From the NCBI GenBank assembly GCA_036426205.1, contig CM071571.1, positions 116,856,002 to 116,920,001 on the forward strand: 64,000 nt of DNA. Reading direction: 5' to 3'. The number at the start of each line of letters is the position of its first letter. Position 1 is the first letter of the stretch. The position numbers and the translations under genes were made by a program. Source of the stretch: Ascaphus truei (taxonomy: Eukaryota; Chordata; Amphibia; Anura; Ascaphidae). The notes under the pieces are model-generated. The model saw nothing but the letters and a program-made list of their open reading frames with translations, made no database searches and was not told the DNA's origin. This document shows positions 10,301 through 17,559 of the stretch, in pieces.

Positions 10301-13034
10301 AGTGGGCTTGGTGCCATAACATTTGTTTGACTCCCATGCCCCCTCTCCCTCCCCCACCCCCTGCTATGGATTCAGGGGTACAATTTTTCCCTGCTCGGCG
10401 GAGATTGACAACCGACGGTCAATGAAAAGTCACTCCCAATAATTCTTGCAAGCAGCGCTGGTGCCGGGGATCACCAGGGAAAGTGTAATAAATGTTCAAA
10501 TTGATCAACATGGGGACCCGGCAAGGGTGCATTAAGTCACAAACTCGGGTGCATTGCGTCAACTATAGGTCTACCCCAGATTATATGATGTGCATTGCTT
10601 GCTTCCCAAGTAAGTACCATTATACATACCCAGCTGTTTATTGTCTGGGCTGAAGTCAACACTGGTGACGGCATCTTTGTGTCCTTTGAAATTACGTTGC
10701 AAAGCTGGATCTTCCTGCAAAAATATGTCAGAGAATCAAGTGAGAACTATCCACGTTTTAGATTAAGAGGTTTGCATTCTATATGTTTAAGTCTTTGTAT
10801 CATCTGAAATACTACAACAGAGCTCTTCAACTGGCAGTCAGGTTGGCAGTTGGCTTCTCCAAAAATACTGGACAATAGTGAAAAATGCGACACACTCCGA
10901 CACTCCCCTCCATGCCGTTTCCTCCTCTCCTTGGCTCCACCCCAGGCTCCTTACACCTCATCCTGATTGGCTGCTGCTGGCTAATGCAGCCAATTAGGAT
11001 GGAGGATGCTGCCCAGCCCCCTAGCAACAGCCCAGCTCGGGGAAATCCCACAATCCCCCAAGCCAGTCAGGTCACTATGTCCAGAGAGGTAAAACTGGAC
11101 ACATACAAGTCCAGTATTACATCTAATTTCTTACTGGACAGTGTCCAAATACAGGACAGTACATTTTAATACTGAACACCGGGCAACCGTAACTGGCGTC
11201 CCACTGGCCAGGCCTTGATGTCACCCTTGGACACTCAGGTGCCTAAGCAACAAGTATGACATTAGCAGTAACAAAGCGACATTTTTCACACTGTAAATGA
11301 AGGTAATGTAGGGTTGCCAGACGTCCAATATATATACGGGGTTGTCCCTTATTTCATTGACATGTCCCCTTATCTCGGGAAGGTCTGTCGGGACGCATAA
11401 TGGTGCCGTATTTTAGTGTCTTGACGTGAAATGTCTGAACTGAAAATGACTGTACTGAAATCAGTCATAAACACATAAAATCGATTTCTACGTGAGTAAT
11501 AGTTACCTTTTCCGATAGAGGTCACCTTACTAAATTAAAATAATAAAGGCGTTACTTTTTCTCCCATCGCTACTTGTTAGTTCAGTGCACTGCCAAGAGC
11601 AGAGATGATAAAAACCAAAGAATATAGCAGTGAAGCGGGAGATACCATTAAGCTCGAGCCAATCACAAAAGCATTCATCACTCATTTTGATGCCACACGT
11701 TTATACTGGATTTTGGCGTCCCGTATTATAAAAACAAAAACGTGGCAAACCTAAGGTAATGTAAATATATATGGTACACAGCGACGGATTTCCCATTAGA
11801 CCCGGGCCTAGGGCTGCAACATTTTGCGCACCTACATACATTTTCCGTGCTCTTGAGCCTATCGGGCTTGATGGGAATGCACTTCCATGTGTCAGCCGTC
11901 TCCTTGCTGCCACCCTCTATCTCCTTTGGAATCCCAGTGTCAAATAATGCCGCGGACGCCCCGACGTCACATGGTGTCTTGTTGCCATGGCAACGTAACG
12001 TTGCAACGTCAAATGATACCGTTACCATGGCAAAGCGATGCTGTGCACCATCACGTTGATGACGTTGATGACGTCCAAAGGCCTAGTGCTTATGGTACAG
12101 ATGTTATGCTTTCAAAATGCACACATAGTTTTCAGGTCTTTTAATGTATCAAAAATTAAATTACAAGTTTGCAGCCCCTTTACTGCTGTTTTATAACACA
12201 CACACACTACTTCTAATAAGTAAATTTGTTGTTGAACCAATTTGTTCTGCACTTGTTGAACCAGAAACAGTTATCCGGTTTGCTTCCAGAGGGGCCAACA
12301 ACTCTGCAAATCCAAGTGCCTGGCCCCTGGCAGCAAGATGGGTAAGGTTTATTTTACAAAAAGTCATTGATCCAAAAGGTCACCATCAGTGTACTTCTTT
12401 CTTGGACTGAAATGGCGGTTATAGGCACTTTGAACCAAACTGCAATAATACTCATTCAAACGTGTAGCTGGCTGCTTCATTCATTATTCGTCCCACGACG
12501 AAACAGCATTTTTAAATGAACTGTAAATGTGTGCAGCTTTACTACAAAAATCAGGGTGCCAAATATAAAATGGCATTTTTTTACATCACTGCTCATCACC
12601 AGGTAAATGACATTTCCTCATGTGCATTAGTTATGACAACGTTAGCATCAGTGGGGGACTTACTACTCCTGACATGTTATTCCAGTCCACTGATCTGACT
12701 GTGGATCTGGTAGAAGACAAAGTCTGTTTCTGCAACATACGCTCAGGGTTGTGTGAGCAGTAAGTGCTACATCGGAAAGATCACATCGTGCAACCCGCAC
12801 TACATCACACAGATCCAATACAAGTCTCATGGGGGATCCCTGCTAACGCGTTACCCCCTTTATAGAATCATACTCTGTGTATGCAGTGAGCCGCTGTGTA
12901 AAAGAGACGGTGAGGTCTTTGTATGCAGTGACGCCGTAAAAGGGGGTACTAACTGTGGGCTCTCCGATGACTGCAGCGTCATCATCTCTTCCCTTTCCCC
13001 CCCTCACTCAGTATCTCACCAGCACAGACGCCAT
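1211..13034 (-). CDS. poc1b: POC1 centriolar protein homolog B, 5' six exons (partial gene)
   Basis: This is the spliced 5' half of a WD40-repeat protein that in vertebrates sits in centrioles and ciliary basal bodies, where POC1 proteins stabilise the microtubule triplets. Coding exons in transcript order are 13034-13020, 10714-10630, 6895-6724, 6337-6158, 4681-4574 and 1326-1211: 676 nt, or 225 residues plus one base. All introns are GT-AG and the phases fit at each junction. WD40 blades end at W45, W87, W129, W171 and W213 (LMIWNF, IRLWVP, IKAWNV, VRIWDT, VKLWDI). [14 protein letters not shown] and NKLLQHYQ fit vertebrate POC1B better than POC1A as I know the family. The family has seven blades plus a C-terminal coiled coil, so the last two blades and the tail lie beyond the left edge. 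No disabling change is seen in the exons. The B assignment is from memory of the family. Confidence 0.88.
1327..2329. other. poc1b intron 5, left part
   Basis: AT-rich intronic sequence with homopolymer T runs near 1850 and 2240-2260. I see no repeat termini or coding exon. Confidence 0.5.
2330..3665 (+). pseudogene. 5'-truncated L1 ORF2 3' end
   Basis: Two frames (2341-2607 and 2690-3205) together resemble the C-terminal third of an L1-clade ORF2. [13 protein letters not shown] and [20 protein letters not shown] match the same region of the minus-strand L1 at 17.5-21.3 kb (FFRYLQIRAFYN, CSICTTLKENAYKVLMRWY). The C-x3-C-x7-H-x4-C cluster near 2868-2930 is the ORF2 C-terminal zinc motif. The endonuclease and reverse transcriptase (RT) are missing, so this is a 5'-truncated copy with at least one frameshift. 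It ends in an A-rich tail near 3640-3665. It lies antisense to poc1b within intron 5. Confidence 0.8.
3666..4573. other. poc1b intron 5, right part
   Basis: I see no exon or clear repeat boundary between the L1 tail and exon 5. The only open stretches are short and lack family motifs. Confidence 0.45.
4574..4681 (-). CDS. poc1b: poc1b coding exon 5
   Basis: This 108-bp exon encodes [25 protein letters not shown] and CINTFMDYK, which is blade 4 (residues 151-187; WD at 171-172). The acceptor tcttgcag precedes 4681 and the donor gtaatg follows 4574. Both ends are phase 2: AG from exon 4 is completed by A (Arg), and the terminal GG is completed by A of exon 6 (Gly). Confidence 0.9.
4828..4940 (-). 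pseudogene. fossil partial duplicate of poc1b exon 4
   Basis: The stretch aligns with the 5' part of exon 4 and its upstream intron flank (6275-6380). Both contain tcatttgagaag, ctcctttgctga and a following ttctaaat. Read like exon 4 from 4894, it gives KGEFSVF then a stop (TAG at 4872-4870) where exon 4 has Lys. The remaining 3' two thirds of the exon are not recognisable. It sits between exons 5 and 4, so a local duplication within the gene is the simplest explanation. It cannot be translated as part of poc1b. Confidence 0.7.
5181..5215 (-). repeat. LINE 3'-end fragment
   Basis: The stretch resembles the tail of the truncated LINE at 32165-32200 (both contain atattttaccaggaag, with small differences just outside). 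It is too short to classify alone. Confidence 0.4.
5627..5934. mobile_element. PIF/Harbinger-like MITE
   Basis: The TIRs are GGCTGCGCTTATA (left) and TATAAGCGCAGCC (right), flanked by CAA and TAA, consistent with the 3-bp TWA duplication of PIF/Harbinger transposons after one change. The 308-bp interior is rich in CGAC/GTCG and holds two TGACGTCA CRE-type octamers (near 5659 and 5719). It has no transposase, so it would need one in trans. It lies in intron 4 of poc1b. Confidence 0.65.
6158..6337 (-). CDS. poc1b: poc1b coding exon 4
   Basis: This 180-bp exon encodes [51 protein letters not shown] and HTNWVRCA: blade 3 (about residues 91-131) and the start of blade 4. The acceptor tctcag lies just above 6337 and the donor gtacgt just below 6158. 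The exon starts by completing the Ile codon begun in exon 3. Confidence 0.9.
6724..6895 (-). CDS. poc1b: poc1b coding exon 3
   Basis: This 172-bp exon encodes [48 protein letters not shown] and TIRLWVPN, completing blade 1 and containing blade 2 (W45, GH 58-59, W87). The acceptor is ttctag and the donor gtgagt. Phases are 1 in and 2 out. Confidence 0.9.
6918..7030 (+). repeat. L2/SINE-type 3' tail fragment
   Basis: Agattgtaaactct, gagcaggga and ttgtaaagcgc form the widespread vertebrate L2/SINE tail pattern (attgtaagctc, gcagggac, tatagcgc). It is seen in the opposite orientation near 13.7 and 46.6 kb. It is a short fragment next to the upstream side of exon 3. Confidence 0.45.
7115..7290. 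mobile_element. hAT-like MITE
   Basis: The ends CAGGGGTGCTCAAGT and CAGCATCCCTG are imperfect inverted repeats, extending inwards as GGGCTACCAAC / GTTGGTAGC. The flanking octamers gcatgcag and acatacag agree at 6 of 8 positions, fitting a decayed 8-bp duplication. It is non-coding, 176 bp. Confidence 0.6.
7403..8184. mobile_element. PIF/Harbinger-like MITE, GC-rich
   Basis: The left end GGTCCCGTTGC follows TAA. The right end reads GCAGCGGGTCCCAGGCC and is followed by TTA. The ends are a degraded inverted repeat. The interior has G/C runs, a CA/CCAC-rich stretch (7700-7860) and a closing region (acgcgtcgaagctagg, gggaccgg, gattcccctgctg) shared with 22420-23270, which defines a family. All long open frames here are compositional. 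It lies in poc1b intron 2. Confidence 0.55.
8185..9771. other. poc1b intron 2 sequence, nothing certain
   Basis: I see no splice-flanked coding block. The open stretches near 8324-8880 show no known domain. Confidence 0.4.
9772..10104. mobile_element. PIF/Harbinger-like MITE
   Basis: The TIRs GGCTATGATTATACC and GGTATAATCACAGCA are bounded on both sides by TAA (9769-9771 and 10105-10107), the 3-bp duplication of PIF/Harbinger. The 333-bp interior includes TGACGTCA and CpG-rich stretches. It has no transposase. Confidence 0.7.
10193..10340 (-). repeat. L2-type LINE 3'-end fragment
   Basis: Attattattatcatcattta and taaagcgccaacatattc are the reverse complement of the 3' end typical of frog L2 elements, comparable to 55840-55900. 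No coding part is left. Confidence 0.55.
10630..10714 (-). CDS. poc1b: poc1b coding exon 2
   Basis: This 85-bp exon encodes [20 protein letters not shown] and FSPDNKQL, the N-terminal helix and the first strands of blade 1 (GH at 16-17). The acceptor tttttgcag is just above 10714 and the donor gtatgt just below 10630. It joins exon 1 in phase 0 and exon 3 in phase 1 (Ala codon). Confidence 0.9.
10835..11195. mobile_element. possible hAT-like MITE
   Basis: CAGTCAGGTTGGC and the reverse complement of gcaaccgtaactg form a loose inverted repeat, with repeated 'actggac/gtcca' motifs and an internal palindrome around cagccaat. No clear 8-bp duplication is present, so the limits are tentative. Confidence 0.35.
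11309..11753. mobile_element. hAT MITE with exact 8-bp target duplication
   Basis: The left end TAGGGTTGCCAGACGTCC and the right end ACGTGGCAAACCTA are inverted repeats of the common vertebrate hAT type. AGGTAATG is repeated exactly at 11301-11308 and 11754-11761. The 445-bp body is non-coding. It lies in poc1b intron 1. Confidence 0.8.
11776..12085. mobile_element. hAT-like fragment
   Basis: CAGCGACGGATTTCCC resembles the CAGTGGCGGATTT end of the element at 169-425. The interior shares CATGGCAAC-type and GACGTC motifs with it. The right terminus is not recognised, so this may be a truncated copy. Confidence 0.35.
12086..12890. other. poc1b intron 1, promoter-proximal part
   Basis: No exon or defined repeat is seen. 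The sequence becomes CpG-rich towards 12890, where the promoter region begins. Confidence 0.4.
13020..13034 (-). CDS. poc1b: poc1b coding exon 1 (start codon)
   Basis: ATG GCG TCT GTG CTG (MASVL) is followed directly by the donor gtgaga at 13019. It joins exon 2 in phase 0 to give MASVLEDP, close to the MASATEDP start I recall for mammalian POC1B, which also splits after the fifth residue. The ATG context is cgtccATGG. It lies in the CpG-rich region expected for a first exon. Because it has only 15 coding bases, position, splice phase and context carry the call. Confidence 0.78.
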
Positions 13035-13260
13035 GGACGGCTTCACGTCACTGCGCACACAGCTCGCGCAGCACCGAACAGACAGCGTAAAGACACTTTG
13101 CTTGCCACTGTGACGTCACCGAAATAACACGGAGGGGGGCATGGTCGCTTTAAAAAAAAACAAAAAAAAACCGCAGCGCGCTCCCAGCAGTCCAGCCCCT
13201 ATCTTTTAATGGGCGTTCTACAGACGTCATCAAACCGCGCGCCTGCAGTGGCCTCTCTTT
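13035..13260 (-). promoter_or_regulatory. putative poc1b promoter, CpG-rich with CRE
   Basis: CpG-rich sequence directly upstream of the start codon. It has a perfect TGACGTCA CRE/ATF octamer at 13111-13118 (about 77 bp upstream of the ATG) and ACGTCA-type half sites near 13041 and 13225. There is no TATA box, as is usual for housekeeping promoters. An A-rich run near 13153-13170 interrupts the CpG island. No transcription start can be placed from sequence alone. Confidence 0.5.
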
Positions 13261-13597
13261 GTAATTACGCCAGTAGAACTCGATCCCACGGCAACCATAC
13301 TAGATGTGGGCAACAAATAATATATCATGGTTTATGCTGTATGCATAGGAGCATTATTAGTCATTTAGAAAAGAATGAAGTGTACACACAGTGAATATAG
13401 CACAATCTATAGTGTTTATATATACACAACGAAAAACAAGATTCAGACATGGGGCTGGAGGGTAGTTCTGCAGCCCCCTATGGGTTTGTATATTTATATA
13501 GCAAATACAAATATCACGTGTGAGTACATTCAAATACAGGACTGCAGCACTGCTTTTTACCACTACATACTAGCATACAGTGCTTCCATTTAACCAA

Positions 13598-13652
13598 GGG
13601 ATTCTGGGAAATGACATGCAAATGAGTTCAGTGTCACCTTTTTTGTTGTTTG
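13598..13652 (-). repeat. 3' fragment of the hammerhead repeat family
   Basis: On the minus strand this reads gtgacactgaactcatttgc followed by cccagaatcccttgg. The element at 60425-60814 contains gtgacacactgtgttcattt followed by cccagaatccctgg. It is a truncated second copy that lacks the ribozyme part. Confidence 0.5.
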
Positions 13653-13654
13653 TT

Positions 13655-13850
13655 CTTGTATTACCTGGTAGTTTTTACATAGCGCGTTATAGAGACAGTT
13701 TGCCATCCCTGCCCCGTAGAGCTTACAATCTATGATTTTTTTGGGGGGAGATAAAGTGACATGCCCAAAGTCACAAGGAGCCAAAACCAGGAATTGAACC
13801 AGGTTCCCCTGCTTCAAACTCAAACAGGGTTTACTATTTATAATCTGATA
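13655..13850 (-). mobile_element. CORE/MIR-like SINE with L2-type tail
   Basis: On the minus strand ggttcaattcc resembles a tRNA B box. It is followed by cttgtgactttgggcatgtc (the MIR/CORE pattern) and then a tail with agattgtaagctc and ggggcaggga that matches the 3' end of the L2 LINE at 46.5-46.7 kb. This is how an L2-mobilised SINE is built. The A box is not clear. Confidence 0.6.
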
Positions 13851-14270
13851 TCTGTTTCTCATGCAAAAATAGAAGTTATATGGTCTTATTTAGGCGTGTA
13901 TCTTAAGCACACAGACTCAACAGTGAAGATGGCGTTTTTCTAAATATTATAGAAACAAAGTTATGAAGTATTTTGTATGTCGAGAAAGTTTAAAAAGTGC
14001 AAATGAAGATATTTTCTTTAAAATCATAAAAGTACCATAGATTGATGAAAGGGCTGGGTTCAGAACATGTCCAAAAAGGGGGGGCGGTGTTGGGGTGATA
14101 TGTTGTTTTCAATTAAAGGGTAAAAGGGTTTTAGTATGTAAAGCTTGTATTTGAATTAGAATTAAACGTAGGTGTGTGTGGAGATCAGACACGTTAATTC
14201 TCATATTTTCTACTCCATTGACCTCTGAGAAGAACCTATTACATGTGGTAACATAGAAGAAAAATAAAAC
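13851..14270. other. non-coding, nothing recognised
   Basis: AT-rich sequence upstream of poc1b with a short G run near 14078. No gene or repeat end is identified. Confidence 0.4.
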
Positions 14271-14814
14271 AGTGCACAATACACGTGGTCAATTCAATAG
14301 TGGTAATTCACATAAATACTTTGTTCTCTCACCCAGAGAAAAAATTAGCAGAATCCAGAAAGAAAAACTTAAAGCGCAAAGGTACAAAAAACAGAACATT
14401 GTACAGACTTTATAGATAGGGAGCAAGTCTGCTCTTCGATACTCCAAACTCACAGGAATTCTTCTTGATAAAGTGTTTGTGAATATATCCAATAGATCAG
14501 GCACAAGTACTGCTCGGCATCTCCACCTCTCCGCAGAACATCATCTCAGTATTAAGCGAAATGTGAAGAGATTTTGCAGAAGACAAAACCTAGCATAATT
14601 TGGCTTAATAGAAAATATAAAACATAAAAGTTGCACAGTGCACTCACAAATGTATAAAAAATAATGCACAGTTTGAGTAAATCCAACTTAGTGGAATGGA
14701 CGTCTGCTCTGCCTGCCCCGGTGTCCGGGATCCGTGGTGTTCAGTGTAGTGTGCTTCCACGTCTCGTGATGTTTGGTGACCAGCTGGTTCAGTGTCTATA
14801 TGCCGCAGTCTTTC

Positions 14815-14850
14815 AACCTAAGCGTTTCGCACAAGCTTCTTCACGGGCGT
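14815..14850 (-). ncRNA. hammerhead-like motif
   Basis: The minus strand reads GTGAAGA, then AGCTTGTGC, then GAAAC followed by GCTTA. The first core strand has G where C3 is required, so it should be inactive if it is a hammerhead at all. Confidence 0.25.
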
Positions 14851-15438
14851 TGTGGTCCACCTCCGTTCCCCTTGGATTTACTCAAACTGCGCATTATTTT
14901 CTACAAATTAGTCAGTGCATTGTGCAACTTTTATTTTTAAATATACTTTGGGCTCTGATTGAACTGTTGCGTGATTTGTAGAGAGTAAATTACATTTTCA
15001 GACACATTTTGCTACAACTGATTTTTGTGTGTTAAGTGCATAGTTTTCATAAAAAACAGGGTCCATATAACTGAGATAGGGTGGAGAAATGGTGCTCAGA
15101 AGTACTAGGATCTGTATCCTTGTATTGAGAGGAGGAGAGCAAAACACTGGGTAATGATTACTAAAATAATCAAAGCACTAAACCTATGGGGGGGCTCTAA
15201 AGCACCCTGAAGGTGGGGGTAGGTGCACAGAGACACTCCCCCCTCCTCATTGTGTTGGCCACAGGTAAACATACTCACAGGACTCCCAGTAGCTCTTTCC
15301 AAAGCGTGCAGCTGTATCCAGGTCAGGAGAATCCAAATGCAGTGTGTGTGCAGCGCACAGCAAAGAAGTGAGAGAGAGCAGGTCTGGCAAAATACCCTCT
15401 TTAATGGAAAGCCATAAAATAGAGGGTTTCAACCCTTC

Positions 15439-15475
15439 TACGCGTTTCGTGCAGGTTGTGCACTTTATCAAGCTG
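15439..15475 (-). ncRNA. hammerhead-like motif with perfect helix II
   Basis: On the minus strand TTGATAA is followed by a 5-bp hairpin (GTGCA/TGCAC, loop CAACC), then GAAAC and GCGTA, which fits the tiny ACGCGT helix III and cleavage-site pattern. The first core strand differs from CTGATGA at C3 and at the catalytic G8, so it is not expected to cleave. One extra A precedes helix II. Confidence 0.35.
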
Positions 15476-15737
15476 TGTGTATTAACCCTGATCACATATA
15501 TGTCATGTGCTCACAAGTGTGCTGTGCGTTACAGATGGTATATTGGGACAGATTGAGAGAAGATATTATTAATTAGAGGGACCTTGCAAGGTGAAAATTG
15601 GATCAGCTAGAGAGCAGAATGTATTAAACCTTGTCCCATATACAGGTCACGTGCTCACAGATGTGCCGTTCGTGACACACATTGTAAATTAAATCATGAT
15701 ATATTCTATTCTAAAATATGGATTTGGGTATTGTAAA

Positions 15738-16573
15738 TGTAACAGGTTTCCCCCCCCCCAATATCACATTGGCCCGGGTACGTAGTCTAACCAACCCCCG
15801 TTACGTGTTTGTGTTTGGTGGTGCACCTGTAGGCAACAGGACTCCTGAGTCTCCCGCTTGATGGTATTAGGGGATGTCATCAGGACAGGTAGCTGAGGTA
15901 GTGGGTGCGAGTTCAACTTACATCATGTGCAGCGCCTCCACCTCATCAGGGTCTGTGCATCCGCAGGGAGATGGTCCTGATGAGGAACTCCTTCTTGGTG
16001 GTGACTGCCACTGCTGAGTAATCTCACACTCACACAGTGGGGGTTTCATTAACAAGGTCATCTTTATTGTAGATTGGGATGTAGCAGACTACCCCACGCA
16101 GCTGCCGGCTCTAGCCGCACATCTCTCCGTGCTGTCCCTTTGCCAGGTACGCCATCCCAAATTGAAGTGGGATCCCCTCTTCTCCTAGGGAGATCCTCTC
16201 TGTGCCAGGTCCCTGGACACAGAGTGGCGTAGACAGGCTTGATTGGTCAACCTGGACCGCTAGTTACTGCACTAGGGTCACAAAGTGTTCCTACAATCCC
16301 TTATGCAGGAAAATACAAGTTACAAGCTACTTCGCATAGCTGCTGGAACACTCACTAACTAACTGTGTTGTGCCTTATATACTTCAGGAGGCAGGCGCAT
16401 CCCTGATGTCACTATCCAGGGACTCAGAGCATACAGCCACTCCCCTCCATACATAGGGCACCTCACCAGGGTGTGAGGGAAAACCTCCATAACTACTGCT
16501 GGCATAACTGTACTTATCAGGACTTACTGTCAACAGAGAGGAAAGTAATATACCATTATTATGCATGGCTATA
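15738..16573 (-). repeat. 3' LTR of the large LTR element
   Basis: On the plus strand it starts TGTAACAGG and ends GGCTATA. It contains, in minus sense, a TATA box (16381-16373) and an AATAAA signal (16068-16063). The partner is 26429-27264, with many small indels and substitutions between them, so the insertion is not recent. Confidence 0.8.
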
Positions 16574-16765
16574 TACTCCCCCTGGTGAATCCCCACTGTC
16601 ACGGCTGGGGCCTAAATTTGGTGTACCTTGCGCCAGGAAACACTGTAAAAGAACACACAAATTAAGCGTCAAACATTACCACATCTACATAATAATGTCA
16701 GAACATCACGCTCACTGACCAGCAGGGAGCGCTAAAAAAAAAGGCAGACCACTCTGTTCCGGGAC
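16574..16765. other. non-coding stretch between ORF stop and 3' LTR
   Basis: It includes the polypurine run (tactccccct on the plus strand, 16574-16583) beside the LTR, and nothing else recognisable. Confidence 0.5.
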
Positions 16766-16981
16766 CTAATAATAGTGTCGAGGGTCTGGTTTCTTCACCT
16801 CCCGTCCCGCTGCATCTGTGACTGTAACACTATACTCTCGAGGCAGACCTCGCTCATTACAATACACCGCTTTGTGCATATAAATGCTGCGCCCGATTTT
16901 CCAAACCCTCATTAGTTGGGAAACCCTCTGCTCAGCCTGAACTCCCTTAATGGCCCCTCCCTTATAAACAATGTAATATTC
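16766..16981 (-). pseudogene. C-terminal part of the LTR element ORF, left of the L1
   Basis: On the minus strand an open frame runs 71 codons from the L1 target duplication to a TAG at 16768-16766. It includes VQAEQRVSQLMRVWKIGR and ends DAAGREVKKPDPRHYY. It continues in the same frame the protein that stops at the other side of the L1 (23511), because both sides repeat the codons for EYYI. I recognise no domain. Confidence 0.55.
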
Positions 16982-17559
16982 TTTTTTTTTGTAACTTAAA
17001 TTTTATTAGTTTATAATTTTATAATATTATACAATACATTACAAAATACATTATGTCATGGTGTTTCTCAGTGTATCTGGAAGTATAACGTTACTAATAT
17101 CAATGGAATAGAACTTTAATCTGTGGTCAGACTGGTGGGCCTAAAGGGGTATCGAGATACGGCTCGCTTTCCGGGGTCCATATTATGGTGTCAAACCCCC
17201 CTTCTAATCGGGGGGGACCAGGTGTAAAAAAAAATCATTAACCGCCCGACCTACTAGTCGGCTGACACACGACTCATCCAGACGACGTATACATAAACAG
17301 GTAGACAACTACATGGGTAGACAAACAAACGTGAAGACCGACAAACAATCAACCATACGGACGGACAAACATTGATCCAAGAGGAAGAGGGGGGGGGAGG
17401 GGAGGGGAAGAGGGGGTTGGGATGGATGCTAGTGATCGTGAGTGTGTCTCAGAGTTGTTACACTGCCTCTCTAGGTATGTTACCTGTTTGAAATATAATC
17501 ATCTTATGCCGAGCATGGGTGTAGCACACCTCTCCCAAGGAGAACGGACTTGGAAACTA

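Larger units (their letters stand above)
14271..15490 (-). repeat. probable PLE-type tail sequences with hammerhead-like motifs
   Basis: Two minus-strand motifs combine a hammerhead-like first core strand with GAAAC (14850-14822 and 15475-15439), as in the tails of the PLEs further right. The intervening sequence is non-coding. The assignment to PLE tails is inferred from the motif alone. Confidence 0.3.

Noticed and set aside
13745..13850. tRNA gene
   Set aside because: There is a B-box-like sequence but no A box or cloverleaf; the context is a CORE-type SINE.
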